The notes under the pieces were generated by a model. That model was not told the origin of the DNA. It saw nothing but the letters and a program-made list of their open reading frames with translations, and did not search any database. This document shows, in pieces, positions 45,560 through 53,410 of a DNA stretch of 64,000 nucleotides (the first letter of the stretch is position 1; the number at the start of each line of letters is the position of its first letter). The DNA is from Mesorhizobium huakuii (GTDB lineage Bacteria; Pseudomonadota; Alphaproteobacteria; Rhizobiales; Rhizobiaceae). The translations under genes and the position numbers were made by a program. The DNA is taken from assembly GCF_014189455.1 (NCBI RefSeq), contig NZ_CP050296.1:2786001-2850000 (forward strand), read 5' to 3'.

Positions 45560-46222
45560 ATGCACGCGTTGGACGCGCATGAACTCTATCGCTTCTTCCA
45601 CTTGGGCGACGACGAGACGGCCGCCTTGCGGGGCGTCAGTTTCCACGTCGCCGCCGGCGAGATCGTCGCCCTGGCCGGACCGTCCGGCAGCGGCAAATCC
45701 ACCTTGCTGGCCTGCGTGACTGGCCTCGATGAACCGGATGGCGGCTATGTCGAGGTGGGCGGCGTCCGGCTGACCCGGCGACCGGAGGCGCAGCGCACGC
45801 GCGTTCGCGCCGCCAGCTTCGGCATTCTGCTGCAGTCGGGAAACCTGTTTGGCCACTTGAGCGTTGAGCAGAACCTTCGATTGCAAATGCTGCTGGCGAA
45901 CAAGCCGGACGACCGGCGAATGGCCAGCCTGCTGGAAAGTGTCGGGCTTTCGCATCGCGCCCGCGCTTTTCCGACACAGCTGTCCGGCGGCGAGACGGCG
46001 CGCGCCGGCCTTGCCGTGGCGCTGGCCGCCGACCCGCCGATCCTGATTGCCGACGAGCCGACCGCGGAAGTCGATAGCGAGACCGAATCCCGGCTGATCG
46101 CTCATTTCGAGGCGAGGCGCGACGCCGGACTGGCAACGCTGCTGGCCACCCACAGCAAGGCGTTGGCGCAGAGGGCCGATCGCATCATCAGGCTGAAGGA
46201 TGGGAGGATCGCCCGTGGCTGA
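45560..46222 (+). CDS. ABC transporter ATP-binding protein (LolD/MacB type), first
   Basis: A 220-residue ATPase with Walker A GPSGSGKST (about residues 39-47), the Q-loop in FGILLQSG, signature LSGGETARAG, Walker B ILIADEPT and the H-loop ATHSKAL. The size and the ALxGVSFxVxxGE opening place it in the LolD/MacB/FtsE-like exporter branch. It overlaps the next ATPase by 8 bases. Two different ATPases with one long permease suggest a heterodimeric ATPase pair. Confidence 0.9.
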   Translation: MHALDAHELYRFFHLGDDETAALRGVSFHVAAGEIVALAGPSGSGKSTLLACVTGLDEPDGGYVEVGGVRLTRRPEAQRTRVRAASFGILLQSGNLFGHLSVEQNLRLQMLLANKPDDRRMASLLESVGLSHRARAFPTQLSGGETARAGLAVALAADPPILIADEPTAEVDSETESRLIAHFEARRDAGLATLLATHSKALAQRADRIIRLKDGRIARG

Positions 46223-46897
46223 AACGCTCGTCGTCGCAAAGGGCCTCGGGCGGGACTTCCGGGACGGCAACGCCGGTCGGATCAGCGTGCTGCGCAATGT
46301 CGACTGCGAGATCGGCTCGGGTGCACGCATCGCGCTCGTCGGACCTTCGGGCAGCGGCAAGACGACACTGCTGCATATTCTTGGTGGCCTCGACCGGCCG
46401 ACGGCCGGTAGCGTCGAATGGCCCGGTCTCGGTTCATTCGAAACCCTGAGGCCGCGCCAGATCGGCTTCGTATTCCAGTCGCCCAGCCTGTTTCCCGCCC
46501 TTACCGCTGTCCAGAATGTCGGCCTGCCCATGCTGCTGGCCGGCGAGAATGTCGGCGCCAATGATATCGCGGCATCGCTTCTGCAATCGTTCGGTCTTGG
46601 CGAACTCGGCGACAAGCTGCCGGAGGAACTGTCCGGCGGCCAGGCCCAGCGTATTGCCATGGCGCGCGCTTTGGCCATGGGTCCGAAGCTTGTGCTTGCC
46701 GATGAGCCGACCGGGCAGCTGGACAGCCGAACGGCGCTGCGTTTCTTCGACGCCGTGTTCGACCACCTGGAAGGCACCGACATCGCCCTGGTCGTTGCCA
46801 CGCATGACGAAGCCGTGGCCAACCGCATGGCGGCGCGCTGGACGATGGATCACGGCCGGCTCGTCACCGGCCGCCGGCCGGGGCAGCTGCCGCATGA
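46215..46897 (+). CDS. ABC transporter ATP-binding protein (LolD/MacB type), second; 3' end frameshifted
   Basis: About 227 residues when corrected: Walker A GPSGSGKTT, Q-loop IGFVFQSPSLFP, signature LSGGQAQRIAMARALA, Walker B LVLADEPTGQLDS and H-loop VVATHDEAVAN. It starts at GTG 46215, 7 bases after GGAGG. Uncorrected, the frame runs on for 580 further codons across the permease gene, which is implausible. If one G is missing from the GGGG run near 46880, the frame becomes GRRPGAAAA followed by TGA at 46895-46897, which overlaps the permease ATG at 46894 in the classical ATGA manner. I therefore place the end there. Confidence 0.8.
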
Positions 46898-49548
46898 TGG
46901 TCCTGCTGTGGATTCGTGGTGTGCTTGCCCGCCGTTTCCTGCGCGTCGCCGGTGCTGCCGCCGGCATCGCGCTGACGGTCGCCCTGCTCGCGGCAATGGC
47001 GCTCTTCCTCGCCAACGCCGGTGCATCGATGACCGCCCGCGCCGTGTCGGCGGTTCCAATCGACTGGCAGGTGCAAGTGATTTCCGGTGCCGATCCGGAC
47101 CTCGTCGGCAAGGCGCTGAGCGAAGCTGCTCCCGTCAAAACAGTACATCAGGTCCGCTATGCCGATGTCGCCGGTTTCGAGGCCCGAACCGGCGGCACGA
47201 CCCAGACCACGGGGCCAGGCCAGGCGGTTGCTTTCGACAGCCGATATTCCAGCAATTTTCCGGCGGAGATCCGCCCGCTTTCCGGCACCCTCGACGGCGC
47301 GCTGATTGCCCAGCAGACAGCCGCCAACCTCCATGTCGGTCCCGGCGACACGGTCTCGATCCAGCGGATCGGCCTGCCGCCGGCCGAGGTCAGGATTGCC
47401 GGCGTGGTCGACCTCCCGGACGCCGACGCTTTGTTCCAGGCTGTCGGCCTGCCACCGCAGGCCGCGCCGCAGGCTCCACCCGACAACGTCCTCATCCTGC
47501 CGCTGGAGACCTGGCGGCAAGTGTTCGATCCGCAGCAGAAGGCGCGCCCCGACACCACCCGGCTGCAGTTGCATGTGCGCCTTGCCCACGAAGCGCTGCC
47601 GCCGGATCCCGTCACGGCCTATACTTTCGTCACCACCGCCCAGCACAATCTCGAGGCGCGGGTCGCCGGCCAGGCCCTGGTCGCCGACAATCTCGGCTCG
47701 CGCCTCGGGGCGGTCCGCGAGGATGCGCTGTACGCCTCGGTGCTGTTCCTGTTTCTCGGGCTGCCCGGCGTCGCGCTGGCCGTTGCGCTCACCTTTGCCG
47801 TCACCGCGTCCGGCGCGGCACGCCGGCGCACGGAGCAGGCGCTGCTTCGCGTCCGCGGCGCGACGATCAAGGACATCCTGTTGCTGTCCGCCGCGGAAGC
47901 CGCCGTCGCCGCCATCGCGGGCACCGCGATTGGCATAGCCGCGGCATCGCTGGCCGCCATCATCGTTCCAGGTCTCGAGGCAGTGCTTGGCGTCAACGTG
48001 CCGACGCTGCTGCTTGTCGCCTCCTTCGGGCTGCTGGTCGGGTTCATCGCCTTTCTCTATCCGGCCTGGCGGGACGCGCGCTGGGCGACCGTGACGGCGG
48101 TGCGGCGCACCGTGAGCCGGCCGAGAGCGCCGCTCTGGCAGCGCTTGTGGCTGGACATCCTGCTGCTCGCGACGGCGGGATTGTTCTTCTGGCAATCGGC
48201 GAGCACCGGATACCAGATCGTGCTGGCGCCCGAAGGCGTGGCGGCGATATCGGTGGACTACAAGGCATTCATCGCGCCGGCTCTGTTCTGGCTCGGCATG
48301 GCATTGCTGACGATCAGGCTGTCGGCCGCGGTCATCGCCGGCAATGGCGCGCTCCTGCGCATGATCATTGCCCCGGCATCGGGACCACTGGCGCCCGTTG
48401 TATCGGCCGCTCTCTCGCGGCAAGCGGGGCGGCTGACGATCGGCATTGCGATGACCGCGCTGGCCATCTCCTTCGCCACGTCGACCGCCATCTTCAACAC
48501 CACCTACAATGCCCAGGCGCGCATCGACGCCGAGCTGACGAACGGCTCCGATGTCACCGTCTTCGGCACGACGGACAGACCGGCCGGAGCCCACCTTGTG
48601 GCTCTGGCCTCGCTGCCTGAAACGGCGGCGGCCGAGCCCATGCAACATCGTTTCGCCTATGTCGGGGCGGACCTGCAGGACCTCTACGGCATCGATCCCG
48701 CCCGCATCGGGCGCGCCACTGGTCTTTCCGATGCCTATTTCAGTGGCGCCAGCGCGGCCGGCACGCTCGCCCTGCTCGCCGCGACGCCGGACGGTGTCCT
48801 GGTATCGGAAGAGACCGTACAGGATTTCCAGCTCCAGCAAGGCGATACGATCAATTTGCGGCTCATCGATGCCAGGGATCACCAGTATCATCCCGTGGCC
48901 TTCAAGTTCATCGGCGTCGCCCGCGAATTTCCGGCCGCGCCAAAGGATTCCTTCCTTGTCGCCAATTCGGCCTACGTGGCCCGCATGACCGGCTCCGATG
49001 CATCCGAATACGTGCTCATGCGATCCAAAGCGGATCCTGCCGCGCTGGCGCGGCAGGCTGCGTCAGCACTCACTTCCGATCCGTCGCTGAAGGTGACCGA
49101 TATCGGCCAGGCGGCACATCTCATCGGCTCGAGCCTGACCGCGGTCGATCTCGGCGGATTGACGACAATCGAACTGGGCTTCGCGGTCGTCATGGCCGCG
49201 GCCGCCGCCGGGCTGATGCTGGCGCTGGGGTTCCTCGAGCGTCGCCGGCCTTTCGCCATTCTCGCCGCTATCGGCGCCAAACCGCGCCAGCTCGCGGCCT
49301 TCCTGTGGAGCGAAGGTCTGCTGATCCTCGTCGGCGGCATGACGTTCGGCCTGCTTTCGGGCCTGCTGACGGCATGGATGCTGGTCAAGCTGTTGACCGG
49401 CGTTTTCGATCCGCCACCCGAAGCGCTGTCGATCCCCTGGCTTTATCTGGCGGTCATGCTCGGCCTCGTCGCCGCTTCGGTGGCTGCCGCCGTTTGGTCC
49501 GCCAGGCCATCGGCGGGACAGGCAGCGGAACAGTTGCGCGACCTGTGA
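46894..49548 (+). CDS. ABC transporter permease, FtsX-type, two-domain
   Basis: An 884-residue inner-membrane permease. TM1 is near the N-terminus (LRVAGAAAGIALTVALLAAM) and is followed by a large periplasmic domain. Three helices follow (ALYASVLFLFLGLPGVALAV, LLLVASFGLLVGFIAFLYP and neighbours). A second half repeats the plan and ends with helices LGFAVVMAAAAAGLMLALGF, EGLLILVGGMTFGLLSGL and LYLAVMLGLVAASVAAAVW. This double-FtsX layout occurs in exporters of lipoproteins, peptides or antibiotics rather than importers. The cargo is unknown. Two consecutive ATG codons (46894, 46897) could start it. Confidence 0.88.
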   Translation: MMVLLWIRGVLARRFLRVAGAAAGIALTVALLAAMALFLANAGASMTARAVSAVPIDWQVQVISGADPDLVGKALSEAAPVKTVHQVRYADVAGFEARTGGTTQTTGPGQAVAFDSRYSSNFPAEIRPLSGTLDGALIAQQTAANLHVGPGDTVSIQRIGLPPAEVRIAGVVDLPDADALFQAVGLPPQAAPQAPPDNVLILPLETWRQVFDPQQKARPDTTRLQLHVRLAHEALPPDPVTAYTFVTTAQHNLEARVAGQALVADNLGSRLGAVREDALYASVLFLFLGLPGVALAVALTFAVTASGAARRRTEQALLRVRGATIKDILLLSAAEAAVAAIAGTAIGIAAASLAAIIVPGLEAVLGVNVPTLLLVASFGLLVGFIAFLYPAWRDARWATVTAVRRTVSRPRAPLWQRLWLDILLLATAGLFFWQSASTGYQIVLAPEGVAAISVDYKAFIAPALFWLGMALLTIRLSAAVIAGNGALLRMIIAPASGPLAPVVSAALSRQAGRLTIGIAMTALAISFATSTAIFNTTYNAQARIDAELTNGSDVTVFGTTDRPAGAHLVALASLPETAAAEPMQHRFAYVGADLQDLYGIDPARIGRATGLSDAYFSGASAAGTLALLAATPDGVLVSEETVQDFQLQQGDTINLRLIDARDHQYHPVAFKFIGVAREFPAAPKDSFLVANSAYVARMTGSDASEYVLMRSKADPAALARQAASALTSDPSLKVTDIGQAAHLIGSSLTAVDLGGLTTIELGFAVVMAAAAAGLMLALGFLERRRPFAILAAIGAKPRQLAAFLWSEGLLILVGGMTFGLLSGLLTAWMLVKLLTGVFDPPPEALSIPWLYLAVMLGLVAASVAAAVWSARPSAGQAAEQLRDL

Positions 49549-49625
49549 GCTGGGCGTCGATTACCTATTTGTAAACTTGCGGCCAGCCCATCGACAACTC
49601 CACGGCCTAAGCTGGTTTTGTCTCT

Positions 49626-49722
49626 CGCGAGAGCAATTCCAGGAAAAGCGCGGTGCGGTTTTCCCGGGAAAGGCGCGGAGCGCTTCCCTTGGGAATTGCG
49701 TCAAGACGAAGAGACAGATCCG
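49626..49722. repeat. Family B repeat, copy 3
   Basis: GAGCAATTCCAGGAAAAGCG, GCGGTTTTCCCGGGAAA, GGAAGCG-type stem and GGGAATTGCGTCAAGACGAAGAG match the complete copy at 15133-15262 read in the opposite direction. It is located in the leader of the DUF1344 gene. Confidence 0.65.
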
Positions 49723-49803
49723 GCGACCAAACGGCCCGGATACCGGAGCCGCTCCAGGCCAATAGCCAGCGGCTCCACAACCAAGTCAAACGGGAAAAAG
49801 ACC

Positions 49804-50058
49804 ATGAACAAGTCAGCTATCGCAGCCGCATTGATACTCGCCGTCGTATCCTCGACCGGTGCTTTTGCCAAGGCGGCCACCGGCACCATTGCCAGCATCG
49901 ACAAGAAGGGCGACTCGATCACGCTTTCCGACGGCAAGACCTTCGTCCTGCCGGAAGGCATCGAGGCCGAAACGCTGAAGGTTGGCGAGAAGGTGGTGGT
50001 GACCTATTCGACCCGGGCCGGCAAGCTGGCGGCATCTAGCATCCAGCCGGCGAAATAG
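49804..50058 (+). CDS. DUF1344 domain-containing exported protein
   Basis: An 84-residue protein with a signal peptide (MNKSAIAAALILAVVSSTGAFA, cut before KAATG) and a compact mature domain: TGTIASIDKKGDSITLSDGKTFVLPEGIEAETLKVGEKVVVTYS. This matches DUF1344, a small SH3/OB-like periplasmic family of unknown role. ATG 49804 follows GGGAAAAAG. In other genomes I recall such genes next to two-component systems; here a histidine kinase remnant follows directly. Confidence 0.85.
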   Translation: MNKSAIAAALILAVVSSTGAFAKAATGTIASIDKKGDSITLSDGKTFVLPEGIEAETLKVGEKVVVTYSTRAGKLAASSIQPAK

Positions 50059-50127
50059 AGGAAATGGGACGAGCCGGGAGCGGCTCGGTCCTCCGCCGTG
50101 CGCAACGCAACATGCCGGGGCGCACCG

Positions 50128-50237
50128 GCGGCGGCGTCAGCCTGGTCAGGGCCATCGCCGATCTGCACGGCGCGTCGATTGCGCTCGGGGATCGCGAGCC
50201 GGGCCTGGCGGTGGTGGTGAGTTTTCCGCTGGCGTAG
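50128..50237 (+). pseudogene. Remnant of a histidine kinase C-terminus
   Basis: In frame from about 50128 to the TAG at 50235-50237 the translation ends GVSLVRAIADLHGASIALGD then REPGLAVVVSFPLA. This closely parallels the end of the kinase encoded at 43443-44821 (GLSLVRAIADLHGASIALDD, CQPGLAVVVSFPL). Only the G2-box tail of the ATPase domain survives; there is no upstream kinase in that frame. It is a decayed paralogue, likely left by a deletion. Confidence 0.8.
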
Positions 50238-50267
50238 ATCCGCGCAAGGCAGAAGGAAGGCGACCCG

Positions 50268-50412
50268 TTCCAGCTTGGGTTCCTCGCCCCACGAAAGTGG
50301 GGAGAGGTGGCGCGGCGAAGCCGCGACGGAGAGGGGACCGCCCTACGAAAGCCCCCTCTCCGTCCGCTTCGCGGCCACCTCTCCCCCGCCTCTGGCGGGG
50401 GCGAGGAACCCA
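50268..50412. repeat. Family A palindromic repeat pair
   Basis: GGTTCCTCGCCCC and GGGGCGAGGAACC arms about 130 bases apart, with GGAGAGGTGGC / GCCACCTCTCC and GCGGCGAAGCCGC inner hairpins. It lies between the kinase remnant and the Lrp gene. Confidence 0.7.
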
Positions 50413-50429
50413 AGCCTTGAGAAGCCCAC

Positions 50430-50858
50430 TCACCGATCGATGCGCGTCGACAGGATGATCGATGACGAGGTCCGCTCGACCCCGTCCATGGCGCCGATCT
50501 GGTCGAGCAGCGCGTCGAGGTCGCGGATCGACGGCGCGTCGACGATGACGATCATGTCGAAATTGCCGCTGACGGAGTGCAGCGTCCTGACCGGCGGCAG
50601 CGCCTGCAGAGCCCGCACCACCTTGTCGGCGAGCTTGGGCGTCACGGTCAGCAGCACATGCGCCTTGACCAGCCCCTGCTCATAGTCCGCAGAGAGCTTG
50701 ACGCCGTAGCCCGATATGATGCCGCGCTGTTCCAGCCGCTCGATCCGGCTCTGCACCGTGGTGCGCGACACACCCAGCTGCCGCGCCAGTTCCGCCGTCG
50801 AGGCGCGCGCGTTGGAACGCAGCAGGGAAAGCAGCGCCTGTTCGGCTTCACTGAGCAT
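50430..50858 (-). CDS. Lrp/AsnC family transcriptional regulator
   Basis: A 142-residue regulator: the N-terminal helix-turn-helix (LARQLGVSRTTVQSRIERLEQRGIISGY) and the C-terminal RAM ligand-binding domain (HVLLTVTPKLADKVVRALQA, HSVSGNFDMIVIVDA) are complete. It is divergent from a saccharopine-dehydrogenase-like gene, with a 122-bp intergenic region carrying inverted TGCCA/TGGCA half sites. The parsimonious inference is a local regulator that responds to an amino acid (lysine-related) and controls its neighbour. Confidence 0.92.
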   Translation of the reverse strand: MLSEAEQALLSLLRSNARASTAELARQLGVSRTTVQSRIERLEQRGIISGYGVKLSADYEQGLVKAHVLLTVTPKLADKVVRALQALPPVRTLHSVSGNFDMIVIVDAPSIRDLDALLDQIGAMDGVERTSSSIILSTRIDR

Positions 50859-50902
50859 TTCGACGAATCCCTTCGGCAGATCGACTAAAGATAGGGTTCA
50901 CT

Positions 50903-50968
50903 CTGCCAGATTTCACGCTTCCTTTCGACAGGCAAGCTGCGATGATTCCGCCAATTCGAATTTGGCAG
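50903..50968. promoter_or_regulatory. Candidate Lrp operator region
   Basis: CTGCCAGATTT (50903-50913) and GAATTTGGCAG (50958-50968) form an inverted pair. Overlapping the latter is the near-palindrome GCCAATTCGAATTTGGC (50950-50966). The pair lies midway between the divergent Lrp and dehydrogenase genes, the usual place for a Lrp-type site. Inference from symmetry only. Confidence 0.5.
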
Positions 50969-50980
50969 GGGTATTTGACC

Positions 50981-52084
50981 ATGAACAACATCGTTATCGT
51001 CGGCGCCGGCAAGATCGGCTCGACCATCGCCGGGATGCTCGCCGCAACGGGCGACTACCGCGTCACCCTCGTCGACCGCTCGGCGGCTCAGCTCGCCGCG
51101 GCCGAAGTGCCCGCCGGCGTCGAGACGCTTGAACTCGACATTGCCGCTCCCGGCACGCTTGAGGCAGCCTTGGCCGGCAAGTTCGCGGTGCTCAGCGCCG
51201 CCCCCTTCCACCTCACCACGCGCATCGCTGAAGCAGCGGCCAGCGCCGGCGTCCACTATCTCGACCTGACCGAGGATGTCGTCTCGACCCGGCGCGTCAA
51301 GGAGCTGGCGCGTTCGGGCAAGAGCGCCTTCATCCCGCAATGCGGGCTGGCCCCGGGTTTCATCTCGATCGTCGCCAACGATCTCGCCAGCCGCTTCGAC
51401 ACGCTGGAAAGCGTGCGCATGCGCGTCGGCGCGCTGCCGCAATACCCGTCCAACGCACTGAACTACAACCTCACCTGGAGCACCGACGGCGTCATCAACG
51501 AATACTGCGAACCCTGCGAGGCGATCGTCGAGGGCGAGCTGATCGAAGTGCCGCCACTGGAGGAGCGCGAGGAATTCTCGCTCGACGGCGTCACCTATGA
51601 GGCGTTCAACACCTCAGGCGGGCTTGGCACGCTGGCCGAGACGCTGAAGGGCAAGGTGCGCACGCTGAACTACCGCACCATCCGCTATCCCGGCCATGCC
51701 GCCATCATGAAGGCGCTGCTCAACGATCTTGGGCTGCGCCATCGCCGCGACGTGCTGAAGGACATTTTCGAAAGTGCCCTGCCGGCGACGCTGCAGGACG
51801 TGGTGATCGTCTTCGTCACCGTCTCCGGCCGCCGCAACGGCCGCCTGCTGCAGGAAACCTACGCCAACAAGATCTACTCGCAGCGCGTCGGCAACCAGGT
51901 CCGCAGCGCCATCCAGATCACCACGGCGTCCGGCATCTGTGCCGTGCTCGACATGCTGGCCGACGGCAGCCTGCCGGCCACCGGCTTCGTCAAGCAGGAG
52001 GACATCGCGCTGGATGCGTTTCTGGCGAACCGTTTTGGACGGGCTTATGCCCAGCACGAGATGGTGAGCCGGCTCGCGAGCTGA
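50981..52084 (+). CDS. Saccharopine dehydrogenase-like NAD(P)-binding protein
   Basis: A 367-residue oxidoreductase with the Rossmann motif NIVIVGAGKIGSTIAGMLA at residues 2-20, acidic VTLVDRS (NAD preference), SAAPFHLTTRIAEAA, HYLDLTEDV and GLAPGFISIVANDL, then the saccharopine-dehydrogenase C-terminal domain (TLNYRTIRYPGHAAIM, QEDIALDAFL). The likely activity is reversible cleavage or formation of a saccharopine-type secondary amine in lysine metabolism, but related enzymes use other substrates. ATG 50981 is preferred over an upstream start at 50942, which falls in the operator region. It is divergent from Lrp. Confidence 0.85.
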   Translation: MNNIVIVGAGKIGSTIAGMLAATGDYRVTLVDRSAAQLAAAEVPAGVETLELDIAAPGTLEAALAGKFAVLSAAPFHLTTRIAEAAASAGVHYLDLTEDVVSTRRVKELARSGKSAFIPQCGLAPGFISIVANDLASRFDTLESVRMRVGALPQYPSNALNYNLTWSTDGVINEYCEPCEAIVEGELIEVPPLEEREEFSLDGVTYEAFNTSGGLGTLAETLKGKVRTLNYRTIRYPGHAAIMKALLNDLGLRHRRDVLKDIFESALPATLQDVVIVFVTVSGRRNGRLLQETYANKIYSQRVGNQVRSAIQITTASGICAVLDMLADGSLPATGFVKQEDIALDAFLANRFGRAYAQHEMVSRLAS

Positions 52085-52085
52085 G

Positions 52086-52233
52086 CTTTTAATCTCCCCC
52101 CTCGAGGGGGAGATATCGCCGAAGGCGACAGAGGGGGTCGCCGCGCGTAGAGCGCCAGCTTCCTCCGTCGCAAGAAGGTCGCGTCCAGTCGAACCGACCC
52201 CCTCTGGCCTGCCGGCCATCTCCCCCTCGAGGG
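52086..52233. repeat. Family A repeat interrupted by the insertion sequence
   Basis: The element starts at about 52090 with CTCCCCC-TCGA-GGGGGAG and ends at CATCTCCCCCTCGAGGG (52217-52233), where the IS enters. Its continuation, CCCTCGAGGGGGAGATC, resumes at 53388 on the other side. Together they restore a perfect CTCCCCCTCGAGGGGGAG palindrome. Confidence 0.75.
52224..52233. repeat. 10-bp target site duplication of IS copy 1 (left)
   Basis: CCCTCGAGGG lies immediately outside the left IS end and is repeated exactly at 53388-53397 outside the right end. Duplications of 8-10 bp are normal for the ISAs1 family. Confidence 0.85.
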
Positions 52234-53387
52234 CAGGGCTATCGCATATGAGCGATTGCCTGGATGAGATAGTCGTCATTCCAAGCGCATTTCTTGATGC
52301 GGTGGCTAATGGGGACTTTGTCGATGTCGGCGGCCTGAAGGATATTTCTGGCGATGCGGTTGATGAGGGCGGTGTTGGCGGGAGCGTTGTCCTTGCGGGC
52401 ACGACTGAGGTCCTCGTGCAGATGAACGTCGAGCATCCAGTGCAGTGCGTTCTCGATCTGCCAATGGGCTCTGGTGAGGTCGATCGCCTGCTGTGGCGAC
52501 AGCAGCGTTGAGGCCATGAACAGGCGCGTCAGCGGCTCGGCCTGATCGCGCCGGCTGGTGATGCGGATGAAGGCCTTGTGCCCCGGCATCATTGGTTCAG
52601 CCGCCACCACGACCTCTGCCTGCCGCCATTCGTTGCGGCCATGGCTGGTCTCGGTCCGCTCAGTGACGGCGGGAGTGGTCTGGGCCAGTTGTTGATTGGC
52701 CCGAGCCAACCAATGCCGGCGGTTTCTCTTGAGTGCGAGCAGATAGTCGCCGCCGCGCTGAATGATGGCCTTGGCCATGCGCGTGTGGCAGTGGAGGGCA
52801 TCGGCCGTGACCAATCGGCCAGTAAGATCAATGAGTTCGACGACCTTGAGGGCAGCCTCGACCTCATTGTCTTCGTCGCCGGGCGAGACCGCCGCCAAAC
52901 ACAGCCGCGTCTGGCTGGCAAAGGCCGACACCGTCAGGGGCGGGCTGGCCGCAAGGCCTTTCTCATAGGCCCGCCGCAGCGCCTTGCCATCAAGTGCGAC
53001 CACACCCTGACGTGCCTGGGCAAAGCCTGCGGCAAAGGCGGCGAACGCCCGTCCCAAGGCCTCCGGATCGAGCAGGCGCAACAGCCGCGAGAAGGTGTCG
53101 TGGCTAGGCGCCTCCTCATAGTCGATCAAGCGCGACAGCGCCTGTTTGCGCTCTTGCGCGAACAACGAAAACTCCGTTGCGCTGGTCGCGCCACACAGGC
53201 TCGCAGCGATCATCATCACGATCAGGTCGCCAAGCCGATGTGTGGCGTTGGCCGCGCGCGGATCAGGCACCGTACCGAAATAGCTCTCAAGGCTGGTAAT
53301 GGCAGTCACTCCTCGCTGGACTGCCTTCCCAAAGAATCCCTTCTCAAACCAACTTCAAGCCCAAAATCGCCATATGCGATTCCCCTG
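52234..53387 (-). mobile_element. ISAs1-family insertion sequence, copy 1 (1,154 bp)
   Basis: The ends are CAGGGCTATCGCATATG (left) and, on the opposite strand at the right, CAGGGGAATCGCATATG: 17-bp terminal inverted repeats with two mismatches. A single transposase gene fills it. The 10-bp duplication CCCTCGAGGG on both sides proves a direct insertion into a family A palindrome. Copy 2 at 59234-60387 is the same length. Confidence 0.93.
52239..53309 (-). CDS. ISAs1-family transposase, copy 1
   Basis: A 356-residue DDE transposase. The DDE residues are in VALDGKALRRAYEKG (D), TADALHCHTRMAKAI (D) and WQIENALHWMLDVHLHEDLSRARK-type C-terminal segment (E, in IENALHWMLDVHLHED). The N-terminus FGTVPDPRAANATHRLGDL is the family signature. 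No frameshift or stop is seen, so it should be active. It differs from copy 2 by two residues only: R in LALKRNRRHW and T in TERTETSH. Confidence 0.93.
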   Translation of the reverse strand: MTAITSLESYFGTVPDPRAANATHRLGDLIVMMIAASLCGATSATEFSLFAQERKQALSRLIDYEEAPSHDTFSRLLRLLDPEALGRAFAAFAAGFAQARQGVVALDGKALRRAYEKGLAASPPLTVSAFASQTRLCLAAVSPGDEDNEVEAALKVVELIDLTGRLVTADALHCHTRMAKAIIQRGGDYLLALKRNRRHWLARANQQLAQTTPAVTERTETSHGRNEWRQAEVVVAAEPMMPGHKAFIRITSRRDQAEPLTRLFMASTLLSPQQAIDLTRAHWQIENALHWMLDVHLHEDLSRARKDNAPANTALINRIARNILQAADIDKVPISHRIKKCAWNDDYLIQAIAHMR

Positions 53388-53397
53388 CCCTCGAGGG
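53388..53397. repeat. 10-bp target site duplication of IS copy 1 (right)
   Basis: CCCTCGAGGG, identical to 52224-52233. It also forms the first part of the resumed family A palindrome. Confidence 0.85.
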
Positions 53398-53410
53398 GGA
53401 GATCACACTC

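Noticed and set aside
46200..48620. An 806-residue protein made of an ABC ATPase plus a long arginine/proline-rich tail
   Set aside because: The tail is the permease gene read in another frame; permease coding potential in frame 46894-49548 is unmistakable.
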